From positions 1 through 5,383 of the forward strand of contig JAFOIS010000024.1 in assembly GCA_017420605.1 (NCBI GenBank): DNA of 5,383 nt. The letters are read 5' to 3'. The stretch is from Lachnospiraceae bacterium (GTDB lineage Bacteria; Bacillota; Clostridia; Lachnospirales; Lachnospiraceae). The notes beneath the pieces are model-generated. The model was not told where the DNA came from and did not search any database. It saw nothing but the letters and a program-made list of their open reading frames with translations. How positions within the stretch are numbered: position 1 is the stretch's first letter; each line of letters begins with the position of its first letter. Below, in pieces: positions 1 through 5,383 of the stretch. Made by a program: the position numbers and the translations under genes.

Positions 1-30
1 AAAAGTAAAAAATCTCACTTTACGGAATAG

Positions 31-1983
<1,953 letters not shown>

Positions 1984-2010
1984 GCAGATTCAAACAACGA
2001 TGATGAACCG

Positions 2011-2039
2011 GCGCGTGGGGGAAGACCTCCCCTGCGCGC
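2011..2039 (+). other. Strong intercistronic hairpin between dnaK and dnaJ
   Basis: Bases 2011-2022 pair with 2028-2039 in an uninterrupted 12-bp stem: GCGCG with CGCGC, two G-U pairs, GGGG with CCCC, then A-U. The loop is AGACC. No T-run follows (the next bases are GTTGGCG), so it is not a canonical intrinsic terminator and dnaJ is probably still co-transcribed. It could protect the dnaK 3' end, mark an RNA-processing site or lower dnaJ output relative to dnaK. The structure is clear on paper; the role is inferred. Confidence 0.6.
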
Positions 2040-2058
2040 GTTGGCGTAAGGAAAAGCA

Positions 2059-3144
2059 ATGGCTGAAAAACGCGACTATTACGAGGTGCTCGGCGTAGAC
2101 AGGAACGCGGACGAAGCGGCGCTCAAGCATGCCTACCGTGCCCTCGCCAAAAAATATCATCCGGATACCAATCCGGGCGACGCCGCCGCGGCGGAAAAGT
2201 TCAAGGAGGCGTCCGAAGCCTACAGTGTGCTCTCGGATCCCGAAAAGAGGGCCCAGTATGACCAGTTCGGCCATGCGGCCTTCGAACAGGGCGGCGGAGG
2301 CGGCTACGGCGGTTTCGATTTCACCAATATGGGCGATATCTTCAGCGAGTTCGGCTTCGGCAGCTTCTCGGATCTTTTCGGCGGCGGAAGCGGGAGCTCT
2401 TCGGGACCGATGCGCGGCGCGAACCTTCGTGCGAGCGTGAGTATTTCCTTCGAGGAAGCGATCCGCGGGTGCGAAAAAGAACTGGAGATCAACCTCAAGG
2501 ACGTCTGTCCGACCTGCGGCGGTAACGGCGCGAAGCCCGGCACGAAGCCGGAGACCTGCCCCAAATGCCGCGGGACCGGCCGCGTCGTCGTACGGCGCCA
2601 GTCCATGTTCGGCATGATGCAGACGGAGCAGGACTGCCCGGACTGCAACGGTACCGGCAAGATCATCCGCGAAAAATGCACGAACTGCCGCGGTACGGGA
2701 TATATTACGAAGCGGACCCGTATTTCCGTGTCCATCCCGGCCGGGATCGACAACGGTATGAGCGTCAGGATCCGGGATAAGGGCGAGCCGGGAACCGGCG
2801 GCGGCCCGCGCGGCGACCTGCTCGTCGAGGTACGCGTGGCCCGTCATCCGATCTTCCAGCGGGAGGATACCGACATTTTCTCGACCGCGCCGATCAGCTT
2901 CGCGCAGGCTGCGCTCGGCGGAACGATCCGCATCAAGACGGTGGACGGCGACGTCGAATACGAGGTCAAGCCCGGCACCCAGACCGACACGAGGATCCGG
3001 CTCAGGGGCAAGGGCGTTCCGTCGCTTCGGAACAAGAACGTCCGCGGCGACCATTACGTAACGCTGGTGGTGGAAGTGCCGACGAAGCTTTCGCGGGAGG
3101 CGAAAAAAGCGCTCCAGCATTTTGACGAAGTGATGCAGAAATAA
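2059..3144 (+). CDS. dnaJ: Co-chaperone DnaJ (Hsp40, type I), complete, 361 aa
   Basis: DnaJ binds unfolded clients, hands them to DnaK and stimulates DnaK ATPase. The J-domain occupies about residues 5-70 and contains the essential HPD triad (34-36) and the usual QFG end. A Gly/Phe-rich segment (77-110) follows, with two [11 protein letters not shown] / DLFGGG-like pieces. Next are four zinc-finger repeats: CPTCGGNG (150-157), CPKCRGTG (167-174), CPDCNGTG (193-200) and CTNCRGTG (207-214). All eight cysteines for two Zn sites are intact. C-terminal substrate-binding domains complete the protein (e.g. [22 protein letters not shown]). The four zinc-finger repeats distinguish it from CbpA-type proteins. 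The length is slightly below E. coli DnaJ (376 aa). TAAGGA at 2047-2052, six bases before ATG, supports the start. It lies 75 bp after dnaK, consistent with one operon. Confidence 0.99.
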   Translation: MAEKRDYYEVLGVDRNADEAALKHAYRALAKKYHPDTNPGDAAAAEKFKEASEAYSVLSDPEKRAQYDQFGHAAFEQGGGGGYGGFDFTNMGDIFSEFGFGSFSDLFGGGSGSSSGPMRGANLRASVSISFEEAIRGCEKELEINLKDVCPTCGGNGAKPGTKPETCPKCRGTGRVVVRRQSMFGMMQTEQDCPDCNGTGKIIREKCTNCRGTGYITKRTRISVSIPAGIDNGMSVRIRDKGEPGTGGGPRGDLLVEVRVARHPIFQREDTDIFSTAPISFAQAALGGTIRIKTVDGDVEYEVKPGTQTDTRIRLRGKGVPSLRNKNVRGDHYVTLVVEVPTKLSREAKKALQHFDEVMQK

Positions 3145-3152
3145 GAAAACGG

Positions 3153-3177
3153 AAAGGCGGCCGGCGGCCGCCTTTTT
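3153..3177 (+). terminator. Terminator-like hairpin after dnaJ
   Basis: Bases 3153-3162 (AAAGGCGGCC) pair with 3166-3175 (GGCCGCCTTT) in a perfect 10-bp stem with loop GGC, ending in a run of five T (3173-3177). It starts nine bases after the dnaJ stop. The stem is strong but the T-run is short and three of its T residues are in the stem, so termination may be partial. I see no promoter between it and prmA, so read-through probably supplies prmA. Confidence 0.75.
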
Positions 3178-3183
3178 GCGCAG

Positions 3184-3213
3184 GCGGACTCCGGGCAGGC
3201 CCGGTAAGGCCGC
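3184..3213 (+). other. Second hairpin just upstream of the prmA ribosome-binding site
   Basis: CCGGG (3191-3195) pairs with CCCGG (3200-3204) around loop CAGG. Outside an internal loop, GCGG (3184-3187) can pair with CCGC (3210-3213). There is no T-run. It ends nine bases before the prmA Shine-Dalgarno. It may be structure in the read-through transcript or only a product of high GC. Confidence 0.35.
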
Positions 3214-3233
3214 ATGTAAGGCAGGAGAAGGCA

Positions 3234-4217
3234 ATGATCTGGAATAAATATACGATCGTTACGACGGAAGAAGCGGAGGACGCGGTCGCGGAAATGCTCG
3301 GCGCGCTCGGGATCGACAGCATTGAGATCGAAGACCGGACGGTACCGGCCCCGGAGGAACAGGGAGGCCTGTTCGGCGACGTCGTGCCGGACATGGGGCC
3401 GGATGACGGCAGCGCGAGGATCACGTTCTATACGGAAGAAGGGGAGGACGGAGAGGAACTCCTTGCAAAAGTCCGGGAGGGCCTTGAAGGACTCCGGGAA
3501 TGGCTCAGGATCGGAAGCGGAACGATCGAAAAAGACAGCACGAAGAGCGAAGACTGGGAGAATACCTGGAAGCAGTACTTTCATACGTTCTTCGTGGATG
3601 ATATCCGGATCGTGCCGTCCTGGGAAGAGACGGACGAAGAAGCGGGGCAGGAGCCGGAAGGCGCCGCGGAGGGCGCCATGACGCTCCGGATCGATCCCGG
3701 CACGGCGTTCGGCACCGGAAGCCATGAATCGACGCAGCTCGCGATCCGCGGCCTCAGGCGGTATCTTACGGAAGGCATGAAGGTCCTCGACGTCGGGGCG
3801 GGCTCCGGCATTCTCGGGATCGTCGCCATCAAGAGCGGCGCGTCGTTTGTTTATGCAACGGATATCGATCCCGTCGCGTTTCCGGCGATGGAAGAGAATC
3901 TTGCAAAGAACGGGATCGATCCAGAACGGCATATCACGCGTCTTGCCAATCTGATCACGGATCCCGCGGCGGAGCGGGAAGCCCTGTCGGCCGCACCGGG
4001 GGGCTATGATCTTGTCACGGCGAATATCATCGCCGAGATCCTTGCGGAACTGACGCCGCATATCCCGGCGCTCCTCCGGAAGGGCGGCATTTACGTAACG
4101 TCCGGGATCCTTGCGGAGAAGGAGGCGCTCGTCCGGAAGGCGGTCGAAGAGGCCGGCCTGACTTATCTGGAGACCCGGTATCAGGGAGAATGGTGTTCCG
4201 TCGTCGCGCGGAAATGA
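3234..4217 (+). CDS. prmA: Ribosomal protein L11 methyltransferase PrmA, complete, 327 aa
   Basis: PrmA is an S-adenosylmethionine-dependent enzyme that methylates lysines and the N-terminal amino group of ribosomal protein L11 (RplK). An N-terminal substrate-recognition region (1-~125) contains the family pattern EDWENTWKQYFHTFFVDDIRIVPSW (106-130). The Rossmann methyltransferase domain follows, with DPGTAFGTGSHEST (154-167), SAM-binding motif VLDVGAGSGILGI (184-196), the acidic end of strand 2 at ATDIDP (208-213) and ANIIAEIL (263-270). At 327 aa it is longer than the E. coli (293) and B. subtilis (311) proteins. The excess is acidic: Glu/Ala-rich residues 131-148, and an acidic stretch around 37-59. 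AGGAG at 3223-3227, six bases before ATG, sets the start. Following dnaJ is standard for Firmicutes. Arg codons are mostly CGG/AGG, unlike dnaK, fitting lower expression. A terminator follows; rsmE, often next in Bacillus, is absent. Confidence 0.96.
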   Translation: MIWNKYTIVTTEEAEDAVAEMLGALGIDSIEIEDRTVPAPEEQGGLFGDVVPDMGPDDGSARITFYTEEGEDGEELLAKVREGLEGLREWLRIGSGTIEKDSTKSEDWENTWKQYFHTFFVDDIRIVPSWEETDEEAGQEPEGAAEGAMTLRIDPGTAFGTGSHESTQLAIRGLRRYLTEGMKVLDVGAGSGILGIVAIKSGASFVYATDIDPVAFPAMEENLAKNGIDPERHITRLANLITDPAAEREALSAAPGGYDLVTANIIAEILAELTPHIPALLRKGGIYVTSGILAEKEALVRKAVEEAGLTYLETRYQGEWCSVVARK

Positions 4218-4238
4218 CCCGGCGAAAACCGGTGTGAT

Positions 4239-4258
4239 GCGGCGAAATGACGCGCCGC
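4239..4258 (+). other. Small hairpin in the prmA 3' untranslated region
   Basis: GCGGCG (4239-4244) is complementary to CGCCGC (4253-4258), with an eight-base loop. It lies 21 bases after the prmA stop. The following bases (GATTATGCATC) carry no T-run, so it is not a terminator by itself; the real terminator is about 70 bases downstream. It may protect the 3' end or be incidental. Confidence 0.3.
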
Positions 4259-4260
4259 GA

Positions 4261-4328
4261 TTATGCATCTTTTCACACAAGCCGCGCATAACGGGATTCA
4301 TTTATACATTTTTATGCATTTTCACAAG
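4261..4328 (+). repeat. Imperfect direct repeat in the prmA-gdhA gap
   Basis: Bases 4261-4281 and 4312-4328 share the series TTATGCAT, TTTCACA, AG. The first copy has two extra dinucleotides (CT after TTATGCAT, and CA before the final AG). The copies are spaced 51 bases start to start, both in the AT-rich part of the gap, before the terminator. The function is unknown; a protein-binding pair or a small duplication are both possible. Confidence 0.4.
4303..4320. promoter_or_regulatory. ArgR-box-like palindrome (tentative)
   Basis: The core TACATTTTTATGCA (4305-4318), read on the other strand, is TGCATAAAAATGTA. The ArgR/AhrC consensus core is TGnATwwwwATnCA, so there is one mismatch. The site lies in the prmA 3' untranslated region, just before the terminator and about 85 bases upstream of the gdhA -10 box. 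ARG boxes usually overlap promoters and often occur in pairs; no clear second box is visible. AT-rich palindromes arise easily by chance, so this is weak. Confidence 0.25.
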
Positions 4329-4355
4329 AAACCTGCCGCTTTGGCAGGTTTTTTT
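4329..4355 (+). terminator. Intrinsic terminator of the prmA transcript
   Basis: AAACCTGCC (4329-4337) pairs with GGCAGGTTT (4343-4351) in a perfect 9-bp stem with loop GCTTT, followed by seven consecutive T (4349-4355). This is a textbook rho-independent terminator pointing rightwards. The opposite strand lacks a good T-run, so it is directional. It separates the chaperone/prmA unit from gdhA. Confidence 0.92.
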
Positions 4356-4378
4356 CTAATATCACGCAACAAGTTTTT

Positions 4379-4397
4379 TGTTGTAAACGTGACAACA
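4379..4397. promoter_or_regulatory. Dyad overlapping the gdhA promoter, candidate operator
   Basis: The inverted repeat TGTTGT (4379-4384) and ACAACA (4392-4397), seven bases apart, covers the -35 hexamer and part of the spacer. The upstream arm is reused: CAACAA (4367-4372) also forms a dyad with TTGTTG (4378-4383). A repressor here would block RNA polymerase. The left half resembles a CcpA cre site (TGTAAACG), but the right half does not fit the consensus. The regulator is unknown. Confidence 0.35.
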
Positions 4398-4409
4398 TAC
4401 TCGTATAAT
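4381..4409 (+). promoter_or_regulatory. SigA-type promoter of gdhA
   Basis: The -10 box TATAAT (4404-4409) is a perfect consensus. The -35 box TTGTAA (4381-4386) matches four of six positions of TTGACA, at the ideal 17-bp spacing. Transcription would start near A4416. It lies after the prmA terminator in the most AT-rich part of the gap and gives a 5' leader of about 112 nt. There is no extended -10 TG. Confidence 0.8.
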
Positions 4410-4415
4410 GTTCCC

Positions 4416-5383
<968 letters not shown>

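Noticed and set aside
1..30. Nine codons ending in TAG, possible tail of an upstream gene such as grpE
   Set aside because: The stretch is AT-rich, the deduced KSKKSHFTE does not resemble a GrpE C-terminus, and it is too short to judge.
1990..3234. Minus-strand open frame of 414 codons opposite dnaJ
   Set aside because: It lies over an unmistakable dnaJ. Its translation is Arg/Ala-rich with no recognisable domain, as expected when a GC-rich gene is read on the other strand.
3054..4301. Minus-strand open frame of 415 codons opposite prmA
   Set aside because: It covers the whole of prmA and part of dnaJ, is rich in Arg/Phe/Pro, and shows no motif. A TTGTGA...TATAAA pair upstream of it on the minus strand has only 15-bp spacing and is unconvincing.
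4381..4395. CcpA cre site at the gdhA promoter
   Set aside because: The left half fits TGNAANCG, but the right half lacks the required C and W positions. It is kept only as an unspecified dyad.

Overview
The window looks like ordinary chromosomal sequence from a GC-rich member of the Firmicutes, most likely a clostridial lineage. Three things point there. The DnaK lacks the roughly 23-27-residue insertion that Gram-negative DnaKs carry in the first quarter of the ATPase domain. The gene order dnaK-dnaJ-prmA is the Firmicutes heat-shock arrangement. The N-terminus of the glutamate dehydrogenase aligns position for position with my recollection of the Clostridium symbiosum enzyme. I cannot name a genus.

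Layout, all on the + strand: bases 1-45 are an AT-rich leader ending in a strong Shine-Dalgarno. dnaK (46-1983) encodes the Hsp70 chaperone, with a Gly/Gln/Tyr-rich tail made of a 39-bp tandem repeat. A very stable 12-bp hairpin (2011-2039) separates it from dnaJ (2059-3144), the Hsp40 co-chaperone. A terminator-like hairpin (3153-3177) follows dnaJ. Next is prmA (3234-4217), the ribosomal protein L11 methyltransferase, which carries an acidic insertion. The 310-bp gap 4218-4527 is AT-rich in its middle. It holds the prmA terminator (4329-4355), an ArgR-box-like palindrome, a sigma-70/SigA-type promoter with an overlapping dyad, and a GC-rich structured leader of about 112 nt. gdhA (4528 to the window end, truncated) encodes a glutamate dehydrogenase with an NADP-type nucleotide-binding loop.

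DnaK and DnaJ work together: DnaJ delivers clients and stimulates DnaK ATP hydrolysis, and GrpE (not in the window) would exchange the nucleotide. PrmA modifies a ribosomal protein and is often carried downstream of dnaJ in Firmicutes. gdhA is a separate transcription unit that joins 2-oxoglutarate to ammonium.

No mobile element, CRISPR array, tRNA or rRNA gene is visible, and I see no new multi-gene system. The most interesting item is the gdhA 5' leader. An eight-base segment there is complementary to the gdhA Shine-Dalgarno, and two other leader segments can form mutually exclusive helices. Together they make a plausible two-state RNA switch that matches no riboswitch class I know. This rests on base pairing by eye and is a hypothesis.
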